Source: Mucilaginibacter aquariorum (lineage in GTDB: Bacteria; Bacteroidota; Bacteroidia; Sphingobacteriales; Sphingobacteriaceae). Taken from it: 64,000 nucleotides of DNA. A program made the position numbers and the translations under genes. The notes beneath the pieces are model-generated. The model saw nothing but the letters and a program-made list of their open reading frames with translations, made no database searches and was not told where the DNA came from. The DNA lies in assembly GCF_024498135.1 (NCBI RefSeq), contig NZ_JANHOH010000002.1, positions 434,001 through 498,000 of the forward strand, written 5' to 3'. Below, piece after piece: positions 24,618 to 33,216 of this stretch; the first letter of the stretch is position 1, and the number at the start of each line of letters is the position of its first letter.

Positions 24618-27600
24618 TTACTGCTGACCCAATATCGGCGCGAATTTGGTTTCGTAGGCCTTCAACTGTGCTTGCAACTTATTGCTAAGCGCTGTTTGGT
24701 GGGCGGTTTTTGTGTACTCCGTCATTCCGTTTAACACCTGCAGGCTTATCTGTACATCGCGTTGGTTTACACGGTCCGGGTTGTCCTGCAGCAAGTGATA
24801 ATTGTAGTCCAGCTGGTCAATTAAAAACTCATCAATGTTGTTAATGAATTTATTGCCAAGTGTACTATCATTTAATTGATAAGCCATTTGGGCCATAAAC
24901 ATCCGGCGGGCGGCAATATCAATGTATGGATAAATATAAGGCAGTTCGTTATCACATTTATGCAACACTTTAAGGGCCAGATCCTGATGGCCTTCCTGTA
25001 CAAGGTTTTGTGCCAGATCTAAAAACGTGGTCATTAACACCGGGTAAAACATAGTGGTAGACTCATGATCAAGGTATTTGGCGGTTTTAAATCTGCCATA
25101 CTTAAACTTGTTCATCATGTTGTCGTACATTACCAGGCTATTGGTTTTGCTTAGCTGATCGTGGTTGGCTGTATCCGGCTTTAAAGGTAATAAGCGATAA
25201 GTAAAGCCCTCTTTATACAGGTATGGCTGTAAACCAATAAGGTTGCTGTTACCAATAGTTGTAGTGAAGCAAATAGGTCTTTTCCAGTTATTATGGGCAA
25301 GGATATCCAGCAGGGCAAGGTTATCTTTAGTTATATAGTTTGACGTGTATGTCCACTCTATAGCAGGGGCCAGCTTGTCTTTTTGCTCGGGTGTTATCAC
25401 CTTGTTCTTCATCACATCATCCGGGTTAACGGTTAGCTTGAAGTGTTTGGTTGGTAAATAATTAACACTTTCGCCGCCCTGGTTTTGGCCCTGGGTGTTT
25501 TTATCATCCGATGTAATAAAATCAAATACTTCCTTTAACTCAACAGACCCTGTAATTTTGGCATCGTTAAAGTAAATGATATCCCTTATGCCGTCCTTGT
25601 ATTTATCATAAGGCATAGTGATAGGCAAAGGCTCAGACTGGTTCATTTTCTTTTGCATCTGGCGTATGTACCAGTCGCCGCTAAACAGGCTCAGGTTAAC
25701 AATGCGCACATCCGGGCGTATACCTTCTACTTCCTGATCGTACCATAACGAGTAGGTATCGTTATCACCGTAGGTAAATAAAATAGCGTTTGGCGGGCAG
25801 GATATCAGGTAATTGTAAGCCATATCATGTGGCGTCATTTTGGTAGAGCGGTCATGTCCAGGCCATTCTTTAAATGCCATTAACACCGGGGCAGCTAACA
25901 AACAAACACCGGTAGCGATGTATGCCGATGTGCGGGCGTTCAGTTTTCTGCTGATACCATCGGCAATGGCAATAACGGCCAGTCCTATCCAAATAGCAAA
26001 GGCATAAAATGACCCCACGTAGGAATAATCCCGCTCTCGTGGCTGCACCGATGGCTGGTTTACGTATAATACAATAGCTATACCGGTAAAAAACCAAAGC
26101 AGGGCTATGATAAGGGCATCTTTCTTTTTACGTTCAAACTGGTAAACCATACCAATCACCCCTAAAATAAATGGCAGGGCGTAAAGCGGGGTATAAGTAG
26201 GGCTGTCTACTACAGATTTTGGCAAATGCCTGCCCCCGTCAAGTATCCCGCTGGTCCAGTTGCCATCAATGCTTTCGGTGCTTTGCTGGCCATCCTGGTC
26301 GTTATAGCGGCCTACAAAGTTCCACAGAAAATAGCGGAAATACATTTGATAGATTTGCCAGCTGGCCATCCATTTAATGTTATCCGCAAAGGTTGGTGCC
26401 TGTCCTTCGGGAATCTGCAGCCAGCCACGATAAAAACCAACATCACTGCCATCGGTACTATACATACGCGGCAAAAAGGTGGTATGGCTATACTCATAGT
26501 TGGCCCTTTTTCCAGCAATTTCGTATTTGTCTTTTCCCTTGCGATATATCGTGCTGCCATCGGTTTGGCCGGTTATCTGCGCATCAAAATATGGGCCGGT
26601 AAGCAGTGGGTTTTCACCATATTGGATCCGGTTTAAATAGCCATACAGAGTGAAGGCGTTATCGGGGTGTGAGTTATTCAGGTTGGTATTTGCCGATGCC
26701 CTGATAGGGATATAGGCGAACGAACCATATCCAAAATAGATGAATGCGATACACAAGAATGCCAGGTTAAGCGTTGGCTTGTTTTTGCGGATACTGTAAA
26801 TTATACCGGCAACAATGCAGGCTATTAGCAGTATAAAAAAGAAGAATGCGCCCGAGCCAAAACCCAGGCCAAGGGTATTCACAAAAAACAGATCGAAAAA
26901 CGCGGCGAACTTTATAGTGTAGCCCCTTATGCCGTACTGCACAAAACCCAGTATAGCTATACTTACCAAAAAGGCAATAAGCGCACTTTTTGTAGTCACT
27001 TTTTTATACCTGCGGAAGTAATATACCAACGCGATAGCCGGTATAGTTAATAAGTTAAGCAGGTGGATACCTATTGAAAGGCCCATAACATAGGCTATGA
27101 AAATTATCCATTTATCGGCGCCGGGCTCATCTGCATGGGCATCCCATTTTAATATGGCCCAAAATACTACGGCAATACAAAGCTGAGATAAGGCGAACAC
27201 GATGGTTTCGACAGCCGAGAACCAAAAGGTATCGGTATAGGTGAACGCCAGCGCGCCAACCAAACCTGCACCCATTATAACGGTGGTTTGTGCGTCGCCA
27301 AAAGTTTTTTCGCGGTTAGCAAGCAGCTTTTTTGCCATGGCGGTTATCGTCCAAAACAAAAACATAACCGATGCGCCACTTGCAATGGCCGAACCCATAT
27401 TAGTGAAATACGGTACCTTGGTATTATCGCCCAGTGATAGCAGCGAAAACACCTTGCCCAACATAGCAAACAAAGGGTAGCCGGGCTGATGTGATACCTG
27501 CAACCTGTATGCGCACGAAATAAATTCGCCACAATCCCAAAAACTTACTGATGGCTCTAATGTTAAGATGTAGGTTGCTGAAGCTATAACAAAGCAAAGC

Positions 27601-27635
27601 CAGCCAAAAAGGTTGTTAATTTTATTGTATTGCAT
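24618..27635 (-). CDS. DUF2723 multi-pass membrane protein (protein O-glycosyltransferase-like)
   Basis: A 1005-residue integral membrane protein. The N-terminal DUF2723 region starts INNLFGWLCFVIASATYIL with an early acidic SVSFWDCGEFISCAYRLQVSHQPGYPLF loop, as in GT-C glycosyltransferases that use a polyprenyl sugar donor. About 11-13 membrane segments run to residue about 600; the rest is a soluble C-terminal region with TPR-like helices. By fold it belongs with protein O-mannosyltransferase-type enzymes; in Bacteroidota it may glycosylate exported proteins. Activity is inference. It lies alone between terminators. Confidence 0.8.
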   Translation of the reverse strand: MQYNKINNLFGWLCFVIASATYILTLEPSVSFWDCGEFISCAYRLQVSHQPGYPLFAMLGKVFSLLSLGDNTKVPYFTNMGSAIASGASVMFLFWTITAMAKKLLANREKTFGDAQTTVIMGAGLVGALAFTYTDTFWFSAVETIVFALSQLCIAVVFWAILKWDAHADEPGADKWIIFIAYVMGLSIGIHLLNLLTIPAIALVYYFRRYKKVTTKSALIAFLVSIAILGFVQYGIRGYTIKFAAFFDLFFVNTLGLGFGSGAFFFFILLIACIVAGIIYSIRKNKPTLNLAFLCIAFIYFGYGSFAYIPIRASANTNLNNSHPDNAFTLYGYLNRIQYGENPLLTGPYFDAQITGQTDGSTIYRKGKDKYEIAGKRANYEYSHTTFLPRMYSTDGSDVGFYRGWLQIPEGQAPTFADNIKWMASWQIYQMYFRYFLWNFVGRYNDQDGQQSTESIDGNWTSGILDGGRHLPKSVVDSPTYTPLYALPFILGVIGMVYQFERKKKDALIIALLWFFTGIAIVLYVNQPSVQPRERDYSYVGSFYAFAIWIGLAVIAIADGISRKLNARTSAYIATGVCLLAAPVLMAFKEWPGHDRSTKMTPHDMAYNYLISCPPNAILFTYGDNDTYSLWYDQEVEGIRPDVRIVNLSLFSGDWYIRQMQKKMNQSEPLPITMPYDKYKDGIRDIIYFNDAKITGSVELKEVFDFITSDDKNTQGQNQGGESVNYLPTKHFKLTVNPDDVMKNKVITPEQKDKLAPAIEWTYTSNYITKDNLALLDILAHNNWKRPICFTTTIGNSNLIGLQPYLYKEGFTYRLLPLKPDTANHDQLSKTNSLVMYDNMMNKFKYGRFKTAKYLDHESTTMFYPVLMTTFLDLAQNLVQEGHQDLALKVLHKCDNELPYIYPYIDIAARRMFMAQMAYQLNDSTLGNKFINNIDEFLIDQLDYNYHLLQDNPDRVNQRDVQISLQVLNGMTEYTKTAHQTALSNKLQAQLKAYETKFAPILGQQ

Positions 27636-27809
27636 CCTGTATGGGTATAATTAAGCGGGGCAAATATCAGTATTTTTTGTAGCTTGATATTACAATAATA
27701 AGGCAGTATTAACAAATTTAACAGAAATTAACTGTTTACCATGGCGATGATACTTTAATTAGCGCCTTAAATTTTAATGTTACAATAAATAACACTTATT
27801 TTGTTGTGT

Positions 27810-29462
27810 ATGCAAAAAAACTATACTAAGCTGGCAGGTAAATCAATCTTGCTGTTGTGCGCCATCATGTTATCGGCTACGATAAGTAAAGCGCAATCTG
27901 TTTATTTGCCCCAATCGTATCAGCTTTATCAAAAATTTAATGCCGATATATACTCCAAAAGCAGCCGGATGCATACATCGCTGCGCCCGTTTCTTATAGA
28001 TAGTACATTAAATGCAAGGTATGATCAGTTAATGAACCTTGGGGTTGATACCAACCGCAAAAACTGGTTTTTACGCAAGATATTTAACGAGCATTTAATA
28101 GATATAAAAACCAAAGATTATACCTTTTACGGCGATATACTTTTAGAAAATACCTTTGGCCACGATTTTAAGGACAAATCAAACGAACCCATAAACTTTA
28201 AGCCAATTGGTTTTGGCCCAAATGCCAGGATAGGTTTAAATACACGCGGTTTCCAATTTGGCGGTACGGTAGGCACAAAATTCTCTTTTTATACCAGCGG
28301 TTTTGAGAATCAGGCATCGTTCCCCGATTATTACACCGATTATGTTAAACAGATCCGATTCATTCCCGGCCAGGCGTATGACAGGTCGCCTTCTAAAAGC
28401 TATCGCGACTATTCTTACGCAACAGCAATATTATCATACACACCAATAAAACAATTGAACATTACCTTAGGGCAGGATAAAACCTTTATTGGCGATGGTT
28501 ACCGCTCAATATTATTGTCAGATAATGCCGCACCTGCACCTTTATTAAGGTTAACCGCCAATGTTGGCAGGGTGCAATACATGATGATGTGGACTTACAT
28601 GCAGGATATTAACCTGCCCAAGTTTGACAGCTTTGGCGGCAATCGCCGTAAATGGGGCCTGTTCCACTACCTGGACTGGAACGTAAGCAACAGCCTTTCG
28701 TTAGGGTTCTTTAACGCTTATATAGTTCCCGAGGCCGATGATCAGGGTAACCGCCGTGGCTTTGATATTAACTTTATTAACCCCGTACTGTTTGCAAGCG
28801 GTTTAGGCTCGTCATCGCAACCGGGCAATGCTTTGATTGGCTTTACAGGCAAGTACAAAATATTTGATAAAACCGCGCTTTACGGGCAGCTATTGTTAGA
28901 TCGCTTTAAGGCAGATAACTTTTTCAAGAGCGACAATACCGATAATACAGGTGGTTTACAGTTAGGTATCCGCGGGGCGGATATATTTGGTGTGAAGAAC
29001 CTGAATTACCTGTTTGAATACAATACCGTTAAACCATATACCTACTCGGATGAGCAGGCTATAAGCGCCTACACGCTTTACAGCCAGCCATTGGGCAACC
29101 CGCTGGGAGCGAATTTCAGAGAGTTTATAGGGATAGTAAATTATTCTGCTGGCAGGTTTGATTTTCAGGGCCAGCTAAACTATGCCAAATACGGCTTGGA
29201 TGCTACCGGACAAAACAATGGTAAGGATGTTACCAAACCCTTTGTACCAACGTTAAATTCGACAAAGGTAGGGCAGGGCATAAGCACCAATCTTTACTAC
29301 GCCGAAGGCACAGTCTCATTTATGGTTAACCCCAAATACAACCTCCGTTTTGAGCTTGGCGGTATTTACCGGAGAGAATCTAACGCGATAGATACAAAAA
29401 ATGCCGCTATTATCTCTTTCGGACTAAGAAGCAGCTTCCGGAACTTGTATCACGATTTTTAA
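27810..29462 (+). CDS. RemB/Wzi-like outer-membrane beta-barrel protein
   Basis: A 550-residue exported protein. I use the ATG at 27810 rather than an in-frame TTG at 27801. A signal peptide ends near SATISKAQ (about residue 28). The rest alternates aromatic strands with polar turns and ends in the Phe-type residue pattern (LYHDF) of outer-membrane barrels. The SKSYRDYSYATAILSYTPIKQLNITLGQDKTFIGDGYRS region resembles the gliding-motility protein RemB and capsule-assembly Wzi proteins. A role in surface attachment, gliding or polysaccharide export is inferred. Confidence 0.75.
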   Translation: MQKNYTKLAGKSILLLCAIMLSATISKAQSVYLPQSYQLYQKFNADIYSKSSRMHTSLRPFLIDSTLNARYDQLMNLGVDTNRKNWFLRKIFNEHLIDIKTKDYTFYGDILLENTFGHDFKDKSNEPINFKPIGFGPNARIGLNTRGFQFGGTVGTKFSFYTSGFENQASFPDYYTDYVKQIRFIPGQAYDRSPSKSYRDYSYATAILSYTPIKQLNITLGQDKTFIGDGYRSILLSDNAAPAPLLRLTANVGRVQYMMMWTYMQDINLPKFDSFGGNRRKWGLFHYLDWNVSNSLSLGFFNAYIVPEADDQGNRRGFDINFINPVLFASGLGSSSQPGNALIGFTGKYKIFDKTALYGQLLLDRFKADNFFKSDNTDNTGGLQLGIRGADIFGVKNLNYLFEYNTVKPYTYSDEQAISAYTLYSQPLGNPLGANFREFIGIVNYSAGRFDFQGQLNYAKYGLDATGQNNGKDVTKPFVPTLNSTKVGQGISTNLYYAEGTVSFMVNPKYNLRFELGGIYRRESNAIDTKNAAIISFGLRSSFRNLYHDF

Positions 29463-29479
29463 GCTAATATGGTGGTGAT

Positions 29480-29617
29480 TTAACCACAGAGGAAACAGAG
29501 GTTTTCACAGAGAGGGTAGAGCTTTCCGGTCTTTTAATAATATTCTTATCTATTATTTTTTAGATATTCCTCTGTGGGCTTTGTGCTTTTCACTTTGTGA
29601 TCTCTGTGGTTAAAATT
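29480..29617. repeat. Intergenic repeat, CCACAGAG/CTNTGTGG family (copy 2)
   Basis: TTAACCACAGAGGAAACAGAG on the left and GTGATCTCTGTGGTTAAA on the right form imperfect inverted ends around 100 bases. It is related to 18595-18727 and stands between the barrel protein gene and the DUF2130 gene. Confidence 0.6.
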
Positions 29618-29640
29618 CTAAAACCAAACAAAAATCCCCC

Positions 29641-29648
29641 TATCTTTG
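29641..29648 (+). promoter_or_regulatory. Candidate -7 box before the DUF2130 gene
   Basis: TATCTTTG matches TAnnTTTG exactly, 17 bases before the ATG. A good -33 TTG is not seen at the normal distance, so this is a partial promoter call. Confidence 0.4.
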
Positions 29649-29665
29649 ATATTCTATTTTAAATT

Positions 29666-30916
29666 ATGGCTACAGAAGTTAAGTGCCCAAGCTGCGGACA
29701 TGGTTTCCCTATTGAGGAGGTTATGGCCGAGGAATATAAACAGCAGCTAAGGCTGAAAATGCAGGATTATACCCGCCAAAAAGAAGAAGAGTTCCAGAAG
29801 AAGGAAGCTGATTTTGTTAACCGCGAAAAACAACAACAGGAAGCCTTTGAACAGCGCCTTGCCGGAGAAAAGAAAGCTTTACAGCTAACCCTGGAAGAAA
29901 ACCTGCGTAAATCAATCGCATCCGATTTTGAGAACCAGTTGCTGATGCTGCAAAACTCGGTAAATGCAAGCGCCGAAAAACTAAAGGAATCGCGACAGAA
30001 AGAACTGGAGTTTTTACAGCGCGAGCAATCTCTCAAACAAAAAGAAGAAGAGATGGAAATTGCCCTGCAACGCAAATTGCAGGAACAACGCGCCGAACTA
30101 AGTGAGCAGATCCGCAAACAGGAAACCGAAAAATACAGCATAAAAGATACCGAGCACCAGCTAAAGGTGAAGGAGATGGAGAAACAACTTGAAGATCAAA
30201 AAAAACTGGTTGACGAGATGAAACGCCGTGCCGAGCAAGGATCAATGCAGTTACAGGGCGAGGCCCAGGAGCTGATACTGGAAGAACAGTTACGCAGTTA
30301 TTTCCCGTTCGATGTGATCAGCGAAGTAGGTAAGGGTGTACGCGGGGCCGATTGCGTGCAAACCGTACGTAACCAATTTGGACAGGAGTGCGGGCGTATC
30401 ATATATGAAAGTAAGCGTACTAAAGACTTTGGCGGCGACTGGATAGATAAACTTAAAAAGGATATGCGTGCCCAGGGCGTTGATGTTGCCGTTATTGTAA
30501 CACAATGTTATCCTAAAGGTATGGACTGCTTTGGCGAAAAGGATGGCGTATGGATCTGTAGCTTTGATGAGTTAAAGGCAGTGTCCTACATCCTGCGCGA
30601 TGGTGTTGTTAAACTGGCTAACATGGCCAAAGCCCAGGATAATAAAGGCGATAAAATGCATTTGCTGTATGATTACCTAACCAGCGGCGAATTTTCTGAA
30701 CAATGGAAGGCCATTAGGGAGGGATATATGAGCATGCGTATATCTATCCAAAAAGAGCGCGACGCCATGGAGAAACTATGGAAAGCCCGCGAAAAGCAGC
30801 TGGAAAAGGTTTTATTGAACGCGGCCCACATTAAAGGCTCAATAGAAGGCATTGCCGGTACAGATGTTATACAACTAAGCCTGGGCGATGAGGACGAACC
30901 TTTACTGCTCGAATAA
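29666..30916 (+). CDS. DUF2130 coiled-coil protein
   Basis: A 416-residue protein. It starts with a CPSCGHGFP zinc-knuckle-like motif, then a long charged coiled coil (about 25-205, rich in Gln, Glu and Lys) and a C-terminal globular DUF2130 domain. The latter shows LRSYFPFDVISEVGKGVRGADC, SKRTKDFGGDWIDKLK and the VIVTQCYPKGMDCFGEKDGVWIC blocks, reminiscent of a restriction-endonuclease-like core. Proteins of this family have no proven role; a nuclease or DNA-binding function has been suggested from the fold. It stands alone. Confidence 0.8.
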   Translation: MATEVKCPSCGHGFPIEEVMAEEYKQQLRLKMQDYTRQKEEEFQKKEADFVNREKQQQEAFEQRLAGEKKALQLTLEENLRKSIASDFENQLLMLQNSVNASAEKLKESRQKELEFLQREQSLKQKEEEMEIALQRKLQEQRAELSEQIRKQETEKYSIKDTEHQLKVKEMEKQLEDQKKLVDEMKRRAEQGSMQLQGEAQELILEEQLRSYFPFDVISEVGKGVRGADCVQTVRNQFGQECGRIIYESKRTKDFGGDWIDKLKKDMRAQGVDVAVIVTQCYPKGMDCFGEKDGVWICSFDELKAVSYILRDGVVKLANMAKAQDNKGDKMHLLYDYLTSGEFSEQWKAIREGYMSMRISIQKERDAMEKLWKAREKQLEKVLLNAAHIKGSIEGIAGTDVIQLSLGDEDEPLLLE

Positions 30917-31050
30917 GAATTAATACTTTATAATTAATATTTATACGCATAATACCAATCTTTATATGTAGATTTACTCTTCTTTCCGCTCACCCAATAC
31001 TACTTCCCGGTACTTATATCATCCCGCTAAGTTTTTTTAGTAATACTATA

Positions 31051-31704
31051 ATGATTAAGATTATACTGGCCGAAGGTCATAATGTTGTGCGTAATGGTAT
31101 CCGTTTGCTTTTAGATAAGGAAGCTGATATTGAAGTAATTGCCGAAGCTAACAATGCTAAAGAGGTACTGCAGTTACTTAGTGATGGCCTTAAGCCGGAT
31201 ATTATAATAACCGCCATTAATCTGCCCCATATAAATGGCATCGAACTTTTAACAAAAGTACGTTCAACATACCCCGAGATCAAGCTTGCCGTGCTTTCTA
31301 TGGTGGAGGAAGAAAAATACATTATACAAGCTTTTAAAGCAGGCACTACGGGCTACATGCTAAAAAGTGTGAATGAGTTTGAATTGGTTTATGGGATAAG
31401 GCATATGTATTTGGTTAACGAAAGATACCTGTGTAACGAACTTGCCTTAAGGCTGCTTGATAAGCTATTACGCATGCCCGAAAATAAATTTGACGTGCAC
31501 ATAAAAGATATCGAAATATCAAAAAGGGAAGTAGAGATCTTGTCGCTCGTATCAGAAGGATTTACCAATCAGGAAATAGCAGATAAACTTTTTACCAGCA
31601 AACGTACTATTGAAGGGCACCGCCAGGACCTTATTGCAAAAACCGGAACACGCAACACTGCCGCTTTGATCAGGTATGCGGTTTTGAACAGTATCATAGA
31701 GTAA
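31051..31704 (+). CDS. NarL-type response regulator with degenerate receiver
   Basis: A 217-residue protein with a receiver (1-120) and a LuxR/NarL HTH (about 150-215, KREVEILSLVSEGFTNQEIADKL with the ISKREVEIL start). The receiver departs from the norm: the acidic pair is E8-G9 (usually DD), and the phosphoacceptor position is Ala, A55 in IIITAINLP, where a canonical regulator has Asp. Lys in YMLKSV is retained. It should therefore not be phosphorylated in the normal way and may act constitutively or bind another ligand. The HTH looks intact. No kinase lies adjacent. Confidence 0.85.
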   Translation: MIKIILAEGHNVVRNGIRLLLDKEADIEVIAEANNAKEVLQLLSDGLKPDIIITAINLPHINGIELLTKVRSTYPEIKLAVLSMVEEEKYIIQAFKAGTTGYMLKSVNEFELVYGIRHMYLVNERYLCNELALRLLDKLLRMPENKFDVHIKDIEISKREVEILSLVSEGFTNQEIADKLFTSKRTIEGHRQDLIAKTGTRNTAALIRYAVLNSIIE

Positions 31705-31809
31705 TTACCATTGAGATGTAATTATGGTATTCAATTACTTTTTAATTAGAATACCGTATTTATTCCTGTAAATTAGGTACTTATACTTATTGATTGAGTT
31801 TTCTTTTCT

Positions 31810-31817
31810 TAGCTTTG
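31810..31817 (+). promoter_or_regulatory. Candidate -7 box of the 96-residue/RR pair
   Basis: TAGCTTTG matches TAnnTTTG exactly, 19 bases before the ATG at 31837. No -33 TTG occurs at the usual distance. It would serve the unknown gene and the receiver gene together. Confidence 0.4.
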
Positions 31818-31836
31818 TATTCTAATAGGGAGTCTT

Positions 31837-32127
31837 ATGAAAGCTATCCTCACCCGTTCGGTTGTGAGATTTTTGATTTTACAGGGTTATAAGTACTGTT
31901 TATCAAAAACAACCAACATTCAACACACAGATGCATCTGTCTGCATCACTTTAACCCCCGTAAAATTTAAACCGGCAACCAGGTTTTTGCCCCAGGGCTA
32001 CGATACCTATTTTAGTATTATGCGAGAGCCTCTGCAGCTTGCAGGAGGTGTTGATGATACTGAAGTTTTGGTAAATATTGACGATACCGAGCTCCAGAAA
32101 TTTAAAGGCAGCATAAGTATCCTATAA
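31837..32127 (+). CDS. Unknown protein coupled to a receiver
   Basis: A 96-residue protein of no recognised family, basic in its first half and acidic near the C terminus (LAGGVDDTEVLVNIDDTEL). Its stop overlaps the start of the next gene by one base (TAATG), so translation is coupled to the receiver protein. Pairing with a receiver suggests a signalling role, for example as the target of the receiver. This is inference from position only. Confidence 0.6.
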   Translation: MKAILTRSVVRFLILQGYKYCLSKTTNIQHTDASVCITLTPVKFKPATRFLPQGYDTYFSIMREPLQLAGGVDDTEVLVNIDDTELQKFKGSISIL

Positions 32128-32513
32128 TGAGCGGTATTATAAAACGGTTACTAATTCTGGATAATGACGGGGACCTTCTCGAAATTATGGAGGAAGTTTT
32201 TGTGTATGAGGGTTATGAAGTTAAAGCGCTGCAAGGCACTGATGATATTTTTAATGATATAGCTGCCTATAAACCACATGTAATTATGCTCGATTACATT
32301 TTAGATGGTGTAAACGGCGGTGAAATATGCCATCAGGTAAAAAACAGCCCCCTTACCTGCTATTTACCAGTAATTATTGTATCGGCATACCCAAAGGTTA
32401 TTAACTCTTTGGGTTACTACGGGTGCGACAAGTTTATACCAAAGCCATTTGATATATATGATCTGATAAATCAGGTTAATCAGCTGATTATTCCCGATAA
32501 CAAACACGTATAA
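32127..32513 (+). CDS. Stand-alone response regulator receiver
   Basis: A 128-residue receiver-only protein. The N-terminal acidic residues (D12, D14 and D16 in LDNDGD), phosphoacceptor D56 in IMLDYILDGVNGG, S86 and K106 of PKPF are present, so phosphorylation is expected. It is translated with the upstream 96-residue protein. No histidine kinase is adjacent; its kinase is probably encoded elsewhere. No output domain is present. Confidence 0.85.
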   Translation: MSGIIKRLLILDNDGDLLEIMEEVFVYEGYEVKALQGTDDIFNDIAAYKPHVIMLDYILDGVNGGEICHQVKNSPLTCYLPVIIVSAYPKVINSLGYYGCDKFIPKPFDIYDLINQVNQLIIPDNKHV

Positions 32514-32597
32514 ATTCATATTAAATACGTATAAATACTACTTTTAATTAAATTTATTAACCCAAAATTTGCAAGGCAATTACTATTCAATATAATT

Positions 32598-32951
32598 TTG
32601 ATGCTAAGCAATTCGGGAATAAACAAAGTACTACTGTTAGGGCAAATTACAAATGATCCTTTTATTGACAGTTATGTTAACGACCAAAGGTATGTATCCG
32701 TTACATTGGTAACTAACGAGCAAATAAAAAGAGGTGACGATACCGTAGAGCATAACGAATATCATAAAATTAAGATCCCCGAAAAAATGGTATCTCAGGA
32801 TAGATTGCAGCTACAAGCGGGCCAGGTTGTTTTTATAGAGGGTAAAATTCATACAAGCGCTGTAATTGATAATGATAACATTAAAAGATATAACCTGGAG
32901 GTGATAGTTAATAAATTAGAGGTATTAAATTTAGTTTCAGTAACTGCTTAA
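32598..32951 (+). CDS. Short SSB-like OB-fold protein
   Basis: A 117-residue single-stranded DNA-binding-type OB fold: GINKVLLLGQITNDPFIDSY at the N terminus, the RYVSVTLVTNEQI strand and the EYHKIKIPEKM...LQLQAGQVVFIEGKIHTSA block. It is shorter than the usual 140-180 residue SSB and ends SVTA without the acidic DDDLPF-type C-terminal tail used to recruit repair partners. It may be an accessory SSB or a specialised paralogue. A terminator follows. Confidence 0.8.
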   Translation: MMLSNSGINKVLLLGQITNDPFIDSYVNDQRYVSVTLVTNEQIKRGDDTVEHNEYHKIKIPEKMVSQDRLQLQAGQVVFIEGKIHTSAVIDNDNIKRYNLEVIVNKLEVLNLVSVTA

Positions 32952-33025
32952 TAATTAAATTGTAACTATCGAGAAATATTTATAGCTTTGAGTATAATAT
33001 GCCGATTCTTAAAGAAAAATACTCC

Positions 33026-33053
33026 AAGCCGGGACAGCCCGGCTTATTTTTTT
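33026..33053 (+). terminator. Rho-independent terminator
   Basis: AAGCCGGG (33026-33033) pairs with CCCGGCTT (33038-33045), loop ACAG, then a T run. It ends the SSB-like transcript. Confidence 0.85.
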
Positions 33054-33056
33054 GCC

Positions 33057-33140
33057 CGTCATGCCGAATTTATTTCGGCACCCCACCAGAATAGCTTGCC
33101 GCCTTACTAATGAGATCCCGAAATAAATTCGGGGATGACA
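33057..33140. repeat. Intergenic repeat, CGTCATGCCGAA family (copy 1)
   Basis: A CGTCATGCCGAATTTATTTCGG hairpin start and a GAGATCCCGAAATAAATTCG... end with GGGATGACA. Related sequence occurs at 58312-58410, and a shorter stretch at about 37601-37633. Intergenic hairpin element without coding potential. Confidence 0.55.
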
Positions 33141-33152
33141 TATAAGGTTCAA

Positions 33153-33183
33153 TTGTTACCTTACACCAAAAGCATTACTTTTG
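33153..33183 (+). promoter_or_regulatory. Promoter of the M20 hydrolase gene
   Basis: TTG (33153-33155), a 20-base spacer and TACTTTTG (33176-33183), which matches TAnnTTTG exactly. This is the best promoter in the window. It rules out the in-frame TTG at 33181, which lies inside the -7 box, and supports ATG 33217. Confidence 0.65.
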
Positions 33184-33216
33184 CCGTTCACTATTTGGGA
33201 ACATTACCCGCTATTT

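Noticed and set aside
33181-33216. TTG start for the M20 gene at 33181
   Set aside because: It lies within the -7 promoter box (33176-33183) and cannot be on the mRNA; ATG at 33217 is used.
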